NCBI GenBank assembly: GCA_910586455.1
Contig: CAJUHX010000002.1
Span: 1-64,000, forward strand
Length of the DNA stretch: 64,000 nucleotides
Origin: an uncultured Muribaculaceae bacterium
GTDB lineage: Bacteria > Bacteroidota > Bacteroidia > Bacteroidales > Muribaculaceae
Reading direction: 5' to 3'
Shown here: in pieces, positions 15,697-24,862 of the stretch
Layout: the number at the start of each line of letters is the position of its first letter
Numbering within the stretch: position 1 is the first letter of the stretch
Program-made: the position numbers and the translations under genes
The notes under the pieces: generated by a model
Seen by the model: only the letters and a program-made list of their open reading frames with translations
What the model was told of the DNA's origin: nothing
Databases searched by the model: none

Positions 15697-16233
15697 ATGA
15701 AGAAAAGAATCTTAGGATTAGCTCTTATCGCCATGTCGATGGCAGCTATCGGCGCCAACGCCCAGACTAACAGCAACTGCCCCAACGATAACAGCAACTG
15801 CACTAAAACCGAGTGCACCCGCAGCCAGAAGTGTGGCAAAGGCGATGCCTATAAGCTCCGTAGCAATGCTGTCTTCGATAAAATGAATCTCAGCGCCGAC
15901 CAGAAAGCAAAACTTCAGGCTCTTAAGCAAAAGAAAGCTGAAGCCCGAAAGGCTGCCGCCGAGGCTCGAAAGGCTCAGAAGCAGCGAGGCAACACCGAGG
16001 CCCGCGCTTCACGCGAAGCTGAAAAGAAACAATACCTTCAAGACCTGAAGGCTATTATCGGACCCGACAACTACGTGATTTTCCTTGAAGACTACTATGT
16101 TCAGGACAATCCCGGCAAATGCGTCAGGGCTTCTTCCGACACCAAAAAATGTATGAAGGCCGACCGCAGCAAGAACCGTAAGGACGGCAACCGACGGGCC
16201 GGTTCGGCTGCCGGGCAGAATGCCAATTCGTAA
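15697..16233 (+). CDS. Periplasmic Spy/LTXXQ-like (DUF4890-type) protein
   Basis: 178 residues with a clear signal peptide (M-K-K-R-I-L-G-L-A-L-I-A-M-S-M-A-A-I-G-A-N-A-Q). A Cys- and Asn-rich segment follows (four Cys in ~25 residues), then F-D-K-M-N-L-S-A-D-Q-K-A-K-L-Q-A-L, like the L-T-x-x-Q helix of Spy/CpxP proteins. Next is a long Lys/Ala/Arg helix and the closing D-N-Y-V-I-F-L-E-D-Y-Y motif. The likely role is a periplasmic chaperone or metal/stress-responsive protein. The basic tail is low complexity. Single-gene unit ended by the hairpin at 16270-16329. Confidence 0.75.
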   Translation: MKKRILGLALIAMSMAAIGANAQTNSNCPNDNSNCTKTECTRSQKCGKGDAYKLRSNAVFDKMNLSADQKAKLQALKQKKAEARKAAAEARKAQKQRGNTEARASREAEKKQYLQDLKAIIGPDNYVIFLEDYYVQDNPGKCVRASSDTKKCMKADRSKNRKDGNRRAGSAAGQNANS

Positions 16234-16269
16234 TCTTACGCAAATTCAAAGGTAAAATAGAGATTATGG

Positions 16270-16329
16270 CTTATATACAGAAAGTGGATGTGCGCACAAT
16301 ATGTGGCACATCCACTTTCTGTATATAAG
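16270..16329. terminator. Bidirectional hairpin with 24-bp perfect stem
   Basis: The arm 16270-16293 (beginning CTTATATACAG, ending GGATGTGC) is perfectly complementary to 16306-16329. Within the 12-nt loop CACA and TGTG can pair further. It lies between two convergent genes (stops at 16233 and 16338), fitting a two-way terminator, though its length is unusual. Confidence 0.75.
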
Positions 16330-16337
16330 AGGCTGAT

Positions 16338-18833
16338 TTACTGACGCACTCTTATTTTTCTTACCTGCGAGCCACGGCGCTCTATGTATATGCCGCTCTC
16401 AGCAGGACGTTCTTTCAGACGCAGGCCCTGCAGATTGTAGTACTCGGCGACAGTGCCGGCGGATTCGATATTTATGGCCGAAGTGTTTCCGTCGGAGAGT
16501 ATAAACTGAGCCATGGCGGTCCAGGGGCTGTCGCTGTAGTTCTCGCTATCGGCAGGAACCGCTTTCACCCGGTAGTCGAATGTGCCGTACTCCAGCAGGC
16601 CGTCGACACGACACGAAGTGCCGGTTATGCCGCTTATAGTTCGTGATATTTCATCGGAGGCGCGCATGGCCGGAGCCTTGCTGTCCATGTCGGAGGCATC
16701 GCCGCTGTAGATGTCGGCCTGCTTGAGATAGGCGCGTTTCTTTTTCGCTATGGTTTCGATGCGTACTTTAACCTGCGAGTCGGCATTGCCGTTGAGCAGC
16801 ACGGTGTAGCCGGTTTCGCGCGAGCTCAAGGCAATGGTCTTGCTGTCGAGCAGGGCATCGCCGTTGTAGGCATCGAGCAGACTGACTTTCACACTGCTTT
16901 CGTCGCCGGAATAGTATTTTGCGGTGAATTTTACGGTCACAAGGCCGTCGGCAGCGGTTTTCACCGCAGGCGAGGTTACCGAGCCCTCTGATTGACCCGA
17001 ACCCATGCGGATGCCCTCAGACGATATCTCGGTGTAGCCTGAGGTAGCCCAGCCGTGGGAATTTACGGTGAAGTCGGTCGACATCAGCAGTTCTATATCC
17101 TTGTGCTGCTTGATTTCAAGAGTGTATGTAACGTCGGAATCATCGCCGGCAGTCCAGTTCACATTTACCGCTGTGGGAGAAAGAACCTCGTGAGTCAGTC
17201 CGGTTGGAGCGGCCACAGCGGGTAGCGGAGTCTTCATTACCCAGAACGATACAGTGCCGTCGGCGTTGCGTGTTATTTCAGTCACCGGCTTGTGCATGAA
17301 TCCGCCGCTGTTTACCTTAGCTGCCGGTAGCGAGGTATCGGTCAGCTCGGTGGCTCCGGGACCGGGCCAGAGGTCGCCTTCCTCGTCTTTTTTATTCACT
17401 AAATAGTAAGTTTCTCCCCAGTAGGTTTCCTTGTCGAGCAGCAGGCTGTTGTCGGCCGGTACGGGGGTTACACGCTGCAGGTCTTCGTCGTTCACGTAGT
17501 TGCCTTTCCATGCAGCGGCGCTATATGTAATATGGGTTATCAGCATACCTTCGGCAGGCATGTAGGCATCCCATCCACGACGGGCACGGTTTTCGAGTAC
17601 ATAGAACTCATTGGGGTCGGCGGCATTGGTAATGCGCACGGCCTTGTCGGTGTCGGCCGACAGCTGATTCATGGCCGGAAGCGTATAGAACGAGTTCTCG
17701 CCGGCCTCCTCGAGTTCAATCCAGCCCATGAAGGCCTTTTCGTATGCCGAGTATCCTATGGGGGTGTAGCCGTCGTTGTTGTACGAGCCGCCGTCCATAA
17801 GCGACCAGTCGCCCATGCCGAAATGGGGGCCGTACTGAGTGTCGTAGAAGTCGGGCAGATCGAGGCAGTGCGAAAATTCGTGGCAGAAGGTGCCAATGCC
17901 GTCGATACGGCTGAGATCGGAACCGTTGAGCTCGTTGAACACTGCGAATTTGTCTACAGTAGTACCGTCGAGATTCAGCGCTTTGCCGTAATCCGAAGAA
18001 CTCAGTTCCCACTGGCAGGGCCACACGGCGTTATCGCAGTCGCTGTCGTACGACGAAGCCTCGCCGTCGCCGGCATACAGCACTATCACCACATCGCAGT
18101 CGCCGTCGCCATTATTGTCGTATTGGTTGAAATCAATGCGGCTGTCCAGTCCCAGACAGCCCTCGGCAACCATCTTTCCCACTCCGATGTCGTTGCCGTC
18201 GGAATCGTTGCCGCCGTATACACTGCGGTTGCCGCTGAGGGTATATGGGCCGTAGACATCGAATTGCGGGGTAAACATGCCGTTTGACTGATCCACGAAA
18301 TATTGGTATGCGCTTACGGCGCCCTGACTGAAAAATTCTGTAAAAGTGTTGTTGGGATCACTATCCTTGAACTTATAGTCCTTGTACTGCACCAGTATCA
18401 CCGGAATACGCGGCGAGCCGATACATGGCACCTGACGTTCGCTATTCCCGGCAGTCGGAGCCACACGGCGTCCGGGGGCCTTGCGGCCCGAAGCCGCACG
18501 GCGCGCTTTCAGAACCTCGGCTGCGCTGAATCCGCTGCCGCCGGCGCTCAGATACAATACTTCGGCGGCACTACGCGCCGCAGCATCATGCGCCACCACA
18601 GGCGATACACCTTGAGCGCTGGTATAGTGAAAGTTGCCATCGGACTGGCGGCTCACGGCCAGACCGTCGGAGGTGATATAACTATGCGAGAATTCATCTC
18701 CCACAAGACGAAGCGAGATTGTAGTGCCGTCGGCCTGCCGGAAAGTGCGCACTCCGCGCTTGGCAGGGATAGCGGCCGCACCGAGGCACAACGTCAACGC
18801 CACGCCACATGCTATTAGCCTGTTGATTTTCAT
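16338..18833 (-). CDS. Secreted M6-family metalloprotease
   Basis: 831 residues with a signal peptide ending near A-A-I-P-A. A basic pro-region precedes the catalytic domain, which starts about residue 140 (I-P-V-I-L-V-Q-Y-K-D-Y) and contains the zinc motif H-E-F-S-H (residues 318-322), followed by C-L-D-L-P-D-F-Y-D and M-G-D-W-S-L-M-D-G-G, as in immune-inhibitor-A-like proteases. A fibronectin-III-like domain (P-T-G-L-T-H...V-N-W-T) and a jelly-roll-like region follow. The last ~40 residues (E-Y-Y-N-L-Q-G-L-R-L...G-I-Y-I-E-R-R-G) recur at the end of the protein at 25410-26261 and look like a surface-sorting tail. Likely degrades extracellular protein. Confidence 0.9.
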   Translation of the reverse strand: MKINRLIACGVALTLCLGAAAIPAKRGVRTFRQADGTTISLRLVGDEFSHSYITSDGLAVSRQSDGNFHYTSAQGVSPVVAHDAAARSAAEVLYLSAGGSGFSAAEVLKARRAASGRKAPGRRVAPTAGNSERQVPCIGSPRIPVILVQYKDYKFKDSDPNNTFTEFFSQGAVSAYQYFVDQSNGMFTPQFDVYGPYTLSGNRSVYGGNDSDGNDIGVGKMVAEGCLGLDSRIDFNQYDNNGDGDCDVVIVLYAGDGEASSYDSDCDNAVWPCQWELSSSDYGKALNLDGTTVDKFAVFNELNGSDLSRIDGIGTFCHEFSHCLDLPDFYDTQYGPHFGMGDWSLMDGGSYNNDGYTPIGYSAYEKAFMGWIELEEAGENSFYTLPAMNQLSADTDKAVRITNAADPNEFYVLENRARRGWDAYMPAEGMLITHITYSAAAWKGNYVNDEDLQRVTPVPADNSLLLDKETYWGETYYLVNKKDEEGDLWPGPGATELTDTSLPAAKVNSGGFMHKPVTEITRNADGTVSFWVMKTPLPAVAAPTGLTHEVLSPTAVNVNWTAGDDSDVTYTLEIKQHKDIELLMSTDFTVNSHGWATSGYTEISSEGIRMGSGQSEGSVTSPAVKTAADGLVTVKFTAKYYSGDESSVKVSLLDAYNGDALLDSKTIALSSRETGYTVLLNGNADSQVKVRIETIAKKKRAYLKQADIYSGDASDMDSKAPAMRASDEISRTISGITGTSCRVDGLLEYGTFDYRVKAVPADSENYSDSPWTAMAQFILSDGNTSAINIESAGTVAEYYNLQGLRLKERPAESGIYIERRGSQVRKIRVRQ

Positions 18834-18865
18834 GTGATAAAAAATTGTAGTTTGTTAGCCGGACA

Positions 18866-18897
18866 CAAAGATATGAATTATATCCCGGAACTACAAA
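18866..18897 (-). promoter_or_regulatory. Predicted promoter of the M6 protease gene
   Basis: Read leftwards: TTTG (18894-18897), a 20-nt spacer and TATCTTTG (18866-18873), 33 bp before the ATG at 18833. It overlaps the neighbouring gene's 3' boundary (18908) closely, so the protease is transcribed independently of the symporter. Confidence 0.65.
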
Positions 18898-18907
18898 CCT
18901 TGCGGCT

Positions 18908-20236
18908 CTAATATGCTATGAAAATAACAGCTATGGCTCCGGGGGCTATGTAGCGCAGACTGAACGTGAGCGCGCGCAACAGCGCCCGAGGTATTGGCGA
19001 CAGCTCGGTCTGAAGCACACTGCGGCTGAGTACCCAGCCGGAGAATATGGATATGAGCATGCCGCCTACAGGCATTATTATGTTGCTGGCCACACGGTCG
19101 AATAGGTTGAATACCGTCATGCCGCAAATCTGTAAGTCGGACAGCGGCCCGAACGACAGCGCACACAGAGTGCCCAGCACCACTGCCACTGATGTGTTCA
19201 CAGCCACTGCCTTGCGGCGGCTCATGCCCCACTGCTCGCTGAAATAGGCCACACTGATTTCGCTCATCGATATGGTGGATGTGAGCGACGCCAAAAGCAG
19301 CAGCAGAAAGAACAGTGTCGACCACACTGCGCCTGCGGGCATCATGCGGAAGATGTCGGGCAGAACCTCGAACACCAGCTTGGGGCCCGCCGCAGGCTCG
19401 GCACCGAAGGTAAACACGGCCGGAAAAATAATCACGCCTGCTATCAAAGCCACCATGGTGTCGAGTCCGGCTGTGGTGGCTGCACTCTTGAGCAGCGGCG
19501 TACGGTGGCTGAAATAGCTGGCGTAAATCATCATGGTGCCCAGGCCCAGCGACAGCGAGAAGAAGGCCTGCCCCAGAGCACTGAGGATGACTCCGGAGTC
19601 AACCGTGCTGAAATCGGGGCGGAACAGAAAAGCCAGGCCGTCGGCTGCTCCGGGCAGCAGCAGCGAGTTCAGGGCCAGCGTAAGCAGCAGCACGAACAGC
19701 AGCGGCATAAGCAGGTTAGACACCCGCTCGATGCCCTTGCGCACTCCGCCAAGCACTATAAGACAGTTCAGGCCCAGAATCACCAGAGTCCATATCACAC
19801 AACGCCAGCCTCCGGTGAAGCTGTCGAACGCGGCCTGACGCTCGCCTGAGGCAACATCGGACAGACTGCCGCACAACGACTGCACGAAATACTCGGCCGT
19901 CCAGCCTGCCACTACCGAATAAAAAGCCAGAATCAGTGTCGAGCCGGTTATGCCCAGCACTCCCACCGCCGACCACCATCGCCCTCCGCGGGGAGCCAAG
20001 GTGCGGAATGCTCCAAAGATATTGCGGCGCGAGGCGCGCCCCATCACAAACTCGGCGCATATCACCGGTATGCCTATCAAGGCTATGCAGGCTATGTATA
20101 TAAGCAGGAAGGCCCCGCCCCCGTTTGAGCCTGCCTCGTAGGGAAAGCGCCAGATGTTGCCCAGCCCTACGGCTGAGCCTACGGTTGTAGCTATCACGCC
20201 AAGGCGTGTGGCAAAGTGTGGTCGATTTTCTGTCAT
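18908..20236 (-). CDS. Sodium:neurotransmitter symporter family (LeuT-fold) transporter
   Basis: 442 residues from the ATG at 20236; an upstream in-frame ATG (20293) would add 19 polar residues before the conserved F-A-T-R-L-G and is rejected. The first helix carries the family signature V-G-L-G-N-I-W-R-F-P-Y-E-A-G-S-N-G-G-G-A. About eleven to twelve hydrophobic segments follow, including the S-L-G-L-G-T-M-M-I-Y-A-S-Y helix and S-L-T-S-T-I-S-M-S-E. Bacterial members import amino acids such as tryptophan, tyrosine or leucine with sodium. The substrate is not deducible here. Confidence 0.92.
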   Translation of the reverse strand: MTENRPHFATRLGVIATTVGSAVGLGNIWRFPYEAGSNGGGAFLLIYIACIALIGIPVICAEFVMGRASRRNIFGAFRTLAPRGGRWWSAVGVLGITGSTLILAFYSVVAGWTAEYFVQSLCGSLSDVASGERQAAFDSFTGGWRCVIWTLVILGLNCLIVLGGVRKGIERVSNLLMPLLFVLLLTLALNSLLLPGAADGLAFLFRPDFSTVDSGVILSALGQAFFSLSLGLGTMMIYASYFSHRTPLLKSAATTAGLDTMVALIAGVIIFPAVFTFGAEPAAGPKLVFEVLPDIFRMMPAGAVWSTLFFLLLLLASLTSTISMSEISVAYFSEQWGMSRRKAVAVNTSVAVVLGTLCALSFGPLSDLQICGMTVFNLFDRVASNIIMPVGGMLISIFSGWVLSRSVLQTELSPIPRALLRALTFSLRYIAPGAIAVIFIAY

Positions 20237-20434
20237 GTGTAATTCCAAGAGGCTTTTATTATGCAAATTTACGCACTTTCGGCCAATGTGCATAAATATT
20301 CACCGTTTTTACACCCTATTAGCATTATTTTAATTAAATAGACAAACAGACACTCGGATATCACCTCTGCAGGGGGTATCGCTGTTTCTCATAGCTCCGG
20401 TCGGCCCAAAAGTCTAATTTCTGCAAAAATAGTG

Positions 20435-20466
20435 TCTGCGCAGTGTCGGTTTTATTGCTAACTTTG
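20435..20466 (+). promoter_or_regulatory. Predicted promoter of the second alpha-galactosidase gene
   Basis: TCTG (20435-20438, one mismatch to TTTG), a 20-nt spacer and TAACTTTG (20459-20466), 16 bp before the ATG, giving a very short leader. Confidence 0.5.
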
Positions 20467-20482
20467 TAAAAAATCTAAGCCC

Positions 20483-22672
20483 ATGCGCAAATATATTCTG
20501 TTATCACTGCTTTTGCCGGCGATGGCCACCCAGGCTGAAACTGTGCATATTAGTACTCCGTCCACCTCGCTGGTGCTCGAAGCCACCGAAGGTCAGGCCC
20601 CCAAATTCATATATTACGGCAACGCTCTGTCCGGCTCCGACTTGGCAAATCTGGAGGCCTCCGGCGCTCCGGGCCTCAACGCATACCCCGTGTACGGCCT
20701 GTGGCCCGAGAAAGAAGCCGCTTTTGCCGCCGTACATGCCGACGGCAACATGACTCTGGACATGGCCGTAAGCTCGGTAAGCACCCGCACCGAGGCCGAC
20801 GGCTCTACAGTCACCACCATCACCCTCAAGGACAAAGAATACCCCTTTACCATCGACCTCAACTACCGCAGCTGGCCCGACGAAGATGTAATCGAAACCT
20901 GGACCGAGGCCTCGCATCAGGAGAAAGGCAAGGTACGCCTTACCCGCTTTATGTCGGGCTACCTGCCCCTGCGCTACGGCCCGGTACATGTGTCGCAGCT
21001 CTACGGTTCGTGGGCCAACGAAGGCCGCGTGGAGGAGGCCCCGCTGCCTCACGGTCTGAAAGTGATAAAGAACAAGGACGGCGTGCGAAACTCGCATACA
21101 GCCCACAGCGAGGTGATGATTTCGCTCGACGGCCCAGCCATGGAGAACAGCGGACGCACCATTGGTGCCGCTCTGTGCTACGGCGGCAACTATAAACTGA
21201 TGTTCGACACCGACGACTCGAACTATCACCACTTCTTCGCCGGCATAAACGAGGAAAACTCGGCCTATAATCTGGCCAAGGGCGAAAAGTTCGTCACCCC
21301 GCCTCTGGCGCTGACCTACTCCGGTGAAGGTCTGGGCGGCGCCAGCCGCAACTTCCACCGCTGGGGCCGCAACCACCGTCTGGCTCACGGTACCGACACC
21401 CGCAAGATTCTGCTCAACAGCTGGGAAGGCGTGTACTTCGACATCAATGAGGAGGGCATGCAGCAGATGATGAGCGACATTGCTTCGATGGGAGGCGAAC
21501 TGTTTGTGATGGACGACGGATGGTTCGGCGTGAAATATCCCCGCAACAACGACCATAGCTCGCTGGGCGACTGGGATGTCGACACCCGCAAGCTGCCACA
21601 CGGCATCAAGGGCCTGTGCGATGCCGCCGGCGAACGCGGCATCAAGTTCGGCATCTGGATTGAACCGGAGATGACCAACAGCGTATCGGAGCTCTACGAG
21701 AAGCACCCCGAATACATAATCAAGGCGCCGCGACGCAAGGCTATCGAAGGCCGCGGAGGCACTCAGCTGGTACTCGACCTGGCCAACCCCAAGGTACAGG
21801 ACATAGTGTTCAACATCGTGGACACCCTTATGACCAACTACCCCGAAATCGACTACATAAAATGGGATGCCAACGCTCCGATAATGAACCACGGCTCGCA
21901 GTACCAGACCGCCGACAACCAGAGTCACCTCTACATCGACTATCACCGTGGCCTTGAAGCCGCCCTCAAGCGCATTCGCGCCAAATACCCCCACCTTACC
22001 ATCCAGGCCTGCGCCTCGGGCGGCGGACGCGCAAACTGGGGCGTGCTGCCCTACTTCGACGAGTTCTGGGTAAGCGACAACACCGACGCCCTGCAGCGCA
22101 TATACATGCAATGGGGCACCAGCTACTTCTTCCCTGCCGTGGCCATGGCGTCGCACATAAGCAACGCACCCAATCACCAGACATTCCGCACAGTGCCGCT
22201 GAAATTCCGCACCGATGTGGCCATGAGCGGCCGACTGGGCATGGAAATACAGCCCAAGATTATGAGCGACCCGGAGAAAGAACAGACCCGCAAGGCCATT
22301 GCCGACTACAAGCGGGTGCGCCACACCGTACAGCAGGGCGACCTGTACCGTCTGCTGTCGCCCTACGACCGCAAGGGTGCCGCCTCGCTGATGTACGTTG
22401 AGCCCGACAAAAGCAAGGCGGTGTTCTACTGGTGGAAGACCGAAACGTTCGTAAACCAGCAGCTGCCTCGGGTAACCATGGCCGGCCTCGACCCCGACCG
22501 AACCTATACCGTAACCGAGCTGAACCGCATCGACAATGAGCCCCTGCCCTTCGAAGGAAAACAGTTCACAGGCCGCTATCTGATGAGCAACGGCCTGGAA
22601 ATGCCCCTCGAACACAATGTCGACTATCATAAGCGCAACGACTACTCATCGCGTGTGCTGCTGCTGGAATAA
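20483..22672 (+). CDS. Secreted GH36 alpha-galactosidase (second copy)
   Basis: 729 residues with a signal peptide (M-R-K-Y-I-L-L-S-L-L-L-P-A-M-A-T-Q-A). Same architecture as the enzyme at 2658-4853: N-terminal beta domain, barrel motifs V-M-D-D-G-W-F-G, G-I-W-I-E-P-E-M-T-N, nucleophile motif Y-I-K-W-D-A-N-A-P and the acid/base W-V-S-D-N-T-D. It has an insertion after the W-I-E-P-E-M block (A-P-R-R-K-A-I-E-G-R-G-G) absent from the first copy. The two are similar but far from identical, and this one has the high-GC codon usage of its surroundings. It hydrolyses alpha-galactosides, probably in the periplasm. Confidence 0.93.
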   Translation: MRKYILLSLLLPAMATQAETVHISTPSTSLVLEATEGQAPKFIYYGNALSGSDLANLEASGAPGLNAYPVYGLWPEKEAAFAAVHADGNMTLDMAVSSVSTRTEADGSTVTTITLKDKEYPFTIDLNYRSWPDEDVIETWTEASHQEKGKVRLTRFMSGYLPLRYGPVHVSQLYGSWANEGRVEEAPLPHGLKVIKNKDGVRNSHTAHSEVMISLDGPAMENSGRTIGAALCYGGNYKLMFDTDDSNYHHFFAGINEENSAYNLAKGEKFVTPPLALTYSGEGLGGASRNFHRWGRNHRLAHGTDTRKILLNSWEGVYFDINEEGMQQMMSDIASMGGELFVMDDGWFGVKYPRNNDHSSLGDWDVDTRKLPHGIKGLCDAAGERGIKFGIWIEPEMTNSVSELYEKHPEYIIKAPRRKAIEGRGGTQLVLDLANPKVQDIVFNIVDTLMTNYPEIDYIKWDANAPIMNHGSQYQTADNQSHLYIDYHRGLEAALKRIRAKYPHLTIQACASGGGRANWGVLPYFDEFWVSDNTDALQRIYMQWGTSYFFPAVAMASHISNAPNHQTFRTVPLKFRTDVAMSGRLGMEIQPKIMSDPEKEQTRKAIADYKRVRHTVQQGDLYRLLSPYDRKGAASLMYVEPDKSKAVFYWWKTETFVNQQLPRVTMAGLDPDRTYTVTELNRIDNEPLPFEGKQFTGRYLMSNGLEMPLEHNVDYHKRNDYSSRVLLLE

Positions 22673-22725
22673 GCATATAATACTCTAAGGTTAAAAAAGT
22701 TAAACATTTTAAGTAAAAAAAGTAA

Positions 22726-22756
22726 ATGGCGTGTGTAATTCACAGGCCATTTTTTC
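22726..22756 (+). terminator. Intrinsic terminator after the alpha-galactosidase gene
   Basis: ATGGCGTGTG pairs with CACAGGCCAT (one mismatch) around a 5-nt loop, followed by a run of six T. Confidence 0.75.
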
Positions 22757-22778
22757 GTTTAAGCTATAATGGCCCGGT

Positions 22779-22800
22779 GTCGCAGCCGTGCGGCTGCGAC
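22779..22800. other. 22-bp GC-rich palindrome
   Basis: GTCGCAGCCG-TG-CGGCTGCGAC, a perfect 10-bp inverted repeat with a 2-nt centre, lies between the alpha-galactosidase terminator and manA. It might be an operator for manA or a small dispersed palindrome; it is not followed by T residues. Confidence 0.5.
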
Positions 22801-22850
22801 ACTTAAGCTACATCATAATACAGCATATCAGATACTTAATATTATAATAT

Positions 22851-23813
22851 ATGATTCTTGCACCTATAAGTTTTGCCCCCTATCTGAAAGACGTAATCTG
22901 GGGAGGCTCAAAAATCTGCAAATACAAACAAATGCCCGCCACATCCGACAAAGTAGGCGAAAGCTGGGAAATCAGCGCCGTGCCCGGCCACGAATCGGTT
23001 GTTGATGCCGGCGAATACAAAGGCATGACCCTGCCCGAACTCATCGACCGCTTCGGCGAGCAGTTGCTTGGCTCGAAGGTAGTGGAGCGCTACGGCAAGT
23101 CGTTTCCGCTGCTGATAAAGATTATCGACGCCAACCAGAACCTGTCGGTTCAGGTACACCCCGACGACGAACTGGCCCGCAAAAGCCACAACTCGCTGGG
23201 CAAAACCGAAATGTGGTACATAATCCAGAGCGACGAAGACGCCAAGATTTACGCCGGACTCAATACCGCCATGACTCCCGACGACTATGTGCGCCGCGTG
23301 GCCGAAGGCAGCTTTGCCGAAACCATGGCCGTACACGACTCGCACCCCGGCGATGTGTTCTTCCTGCCTGCCGGACGTGTACACGCCATCGGCGCAGGCA
23401 ACCTGCTGGCTGAAATCCAGGAGTCGAGCGACGTCACCTACCGTATCTACGACTATGACCGCCGCGACGCCCAGGGCAACACCCGTGAGCTGCACACCGA
23501 TCTGGCCAAAGACGCCATTGACTTCAGACTGTACGACGAACTGAAGTCGCCACGCCCCGCCGACAGCAATCCGGATGCCGAGATTGTGAAGTGCGACCAC
23601 TTCGACGTGCGCCGTCTGCTGGTGAAAGGCGAAAGCGTGTTCAAATTCAACCCCGACTCCTTCACGGTGCTTATAGGCATCGAAGGCGAGGCTGTGCTGA
23701 GCTATCCCGCAGGCGAAATGGTTCTCAAGGCAGGCCACACCGTGCTGTTGCCCGCCGAACTGTCCGGAATCAAGGTATCGGGCAATGCCTGCCTGTTGTC
23801 GGGACAGTGCTGA
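22851..23813 (+). CDS. manA: Mannose-6-phosphate isomerase, class I
   Basis: 320 residues, the short bacterial type. The start gives the conserved P-x-x-K-D-V-I-W-G-G. The metal site follows: Q-V-H-P-D-D-E-L-A and K-T-E-M-W-Y-I (zinc-binding Gln, His and Glu), plus the later His in F-L-P-A-G-R-V-H-A-I-G with L-A-E-I-Q-E-S-S-D-V-T-Y-R-I-Y-D-Y-D-R. It interconverts mannose-6-phosphate and fructose-6-phosphate in the cytoplasm. Mannose released by the GH92/GH130 module would feed this enzyme after phosphorylation. Shine-Dalgarno sequence is absent, as usual in this phylum. Confidence 0.95.
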   Translation: MILAPISFAPYLKDVIWGGSKICKYKQMPATSDKVGESWEISAVPGHESVVDAGEYKGMTLPELIDRFGEQLLGSKVVERYGKSFPLLIKIIDANQNLSVQVHPDDELARKSHNSLGKTEMWYIIQSDEDAKIYAGLNTAMTPDDYVRRVAEGSFAETMAVHDSHPGDVFFLPAGRVHAIGAGNLLAEIQESSDVTYRIYDYDRRDAQGNTRELHTDLAKDAIDFRLYDELKSPRPADSNPDAEIVKCDHFDVRRLLVKGESVFKFNPDSFTVLIGIEGEAVLSYPAGEMVLKAGHTVLLPAELSGIKVSGNACLLSGQC

Positions 23814-23907
23814 TAAGTTGCAACGGTATAGTGCCGGTGCCTGTTTCCGGGCGTAGCGAGAAATTCCCTGCTACGGTCTTCGCATGACAGGTGACTGCGC
23901 GTCGCCG

Positions 23908-24846
23908 TTACAACTGCAATTCATGCAGCTTTACAGGTGCTTCCTCGGGAATCAGCCCGGCACGGAAAGCCGCCATACCAATCACTTCCTCAGGGCTGAA
24001 ATGCTCACGCAGGAAGGCCATACTCAGAGAGGCGTCGCGTTTACTAAGCCGGCGCCCTTCTTCGTTTCTGACCAGCGGCACATGGGCAAAACGTGGCGGC
24101 TCGAAGCCCAGCAGTTCATACAGGTAGATTTGCTGTGCCGCCGACAGCAGCAGGTCGTCGCCGCGCAGCACCTCGGTCACACCCATCAGGGCATCGTCGA
24201 CCACCACCGCCAGCTGATATGCCCATGCGCCGTCGGCACGACGCAGTATAAAGTCGCCCGCCTCGCGTGCCAGGTTGAAGCTCTGACGGCCGCATACCAG
24301 GTCGTCAAACACTATATCGCGGTCGGGCACCCACAGTCGCGTTGCCCCCGGAGTGGAGGCATCCCTGCCTCCACAATGCCCGGTTGGCCCGGCTGATACG
24401 TCTGCACTGTGGAGGCCCGAAGCCTCCACTCCGGGGCCCATCCGGGCCGGGCGACAGGTACCGGCATAGATTATGCGCCCGTCGCTCTGATGCGGGGCCT
24501 GTGTGGCCATTATTTCGGCGCGGGTGCAGTAGCATGGGTAAGTGTAGCCTGTGGCCTTCAATCTTTCTAAAAAGTCCTTGTAAAAGGCGCTGCGGAGGCT
24601 CTGGCAGTACGGGCCGTCCGGGCCGAGGTCGTCAAGACCTCCTTCATCCCATTCCAGACCCAGCCAGCGCAGGTCGTCCTCAATCATGCGGGCGTGTTCA
24701 GGCTTGGAGCGTTGCGGGTCGAGGTCTTCGATGCGCAGTATCCACTTTCCGCCCTGGCGGCGTACCGACAGCCAGCTCAGCAGAGCTGTGTACACATTGC
24801 CCAGATGCATTCTGCCGCTGGGCGACGGCGCGAAACGTCCTTTCAA
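23908..24846 (-). CDS. gluQ: Glutamyl-Q tRNA(Asp) synthetase, with palindromic-repeat insertion
   Basis: 312 residues, close to a catalytic-domain-only glutamyl-tRNA synthetase paralogue that glutamylates queuosine in tRNA-Asp. Class I motifs are G-R-M-H-L-G-N (residues 11-17, HIGH-type) and R-R-L-S-K-R-D (KMSKS-type). The zinc ligands Y-P-C-Y-C and Y-A-G-T-C follow the family pattern. Residues ~138-167 (from P-G-V-E-A-S-G to D-A-S-T-P-G) are an insertion not expected in the family, exactly where an 85-bp palindromic repeat lies, between the last zinc Cys and the conserved R-L-W-V-P-D. The site is a loop, so activity may survive. The gene sits 16 bp after its upstream neighbour. Confidence 0.9.
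   Translation of the reverse strand: MKGRFAPSPSGRMHLGNVYTALLSWLSVRRQGGKWILRIEDLDPQRSKPEHARMIEDDLRWLGLEWDEGGLDDLGPDGPYCQSLRSAFYKDFLERLKATGYTYPCYCTRAEIMATQAPHQSDGRIIYAGTCRPARMGPGVEASGLHSADVSAGPTGHCGGRDASTPGATRLWVPDRDIVFDDLVCGRQSFNLAREAGDFILRRADGAWAYQLAVVVDDALMGVTEVLRGDDLLLSAAQQIYLYELLGFEPPRFAHVPLVRNEEGRRLSKRDASLSMAFLREHFSPEEVIGMAAFRAGLIPEEAPVKLHELQL
24349..24433. repeat. Palindromic in-gene repeat, copy A (inside gluQ)
   Basis: 85 bp bounded by CGGAGTGGAGGC and its exact complement GCCTCCACTCCG. Inside, GCCTCCACA (24367-24375) and TGTGGAGGC (24408-24416) form a second inverted pair, giving a long nested hairpin. Locally the outer inverted repeat extends to 15 bp (CCCC...GGGG). It is 79/85 identical to copy B. 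Confidence 0.85.
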
Positions 24847-24862
24847 TTCTAAATGTTAACGG

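Noticed and set aside
20504..22630. 708-codon leftward ORF across the second GH36 gene
   Set aside because: Antisense shadow of high-GC codon usage; GH36 motifs are complete on the plus strand.
23830..23890. Imperfect palindrome CGTAGC...GCTACG between manA and gluQ as a further repeat copy
   Set aside because: Only 6-bp arms are perfect, and it shares no sequence with the 85-bp element; it may be a weak terminator at most.
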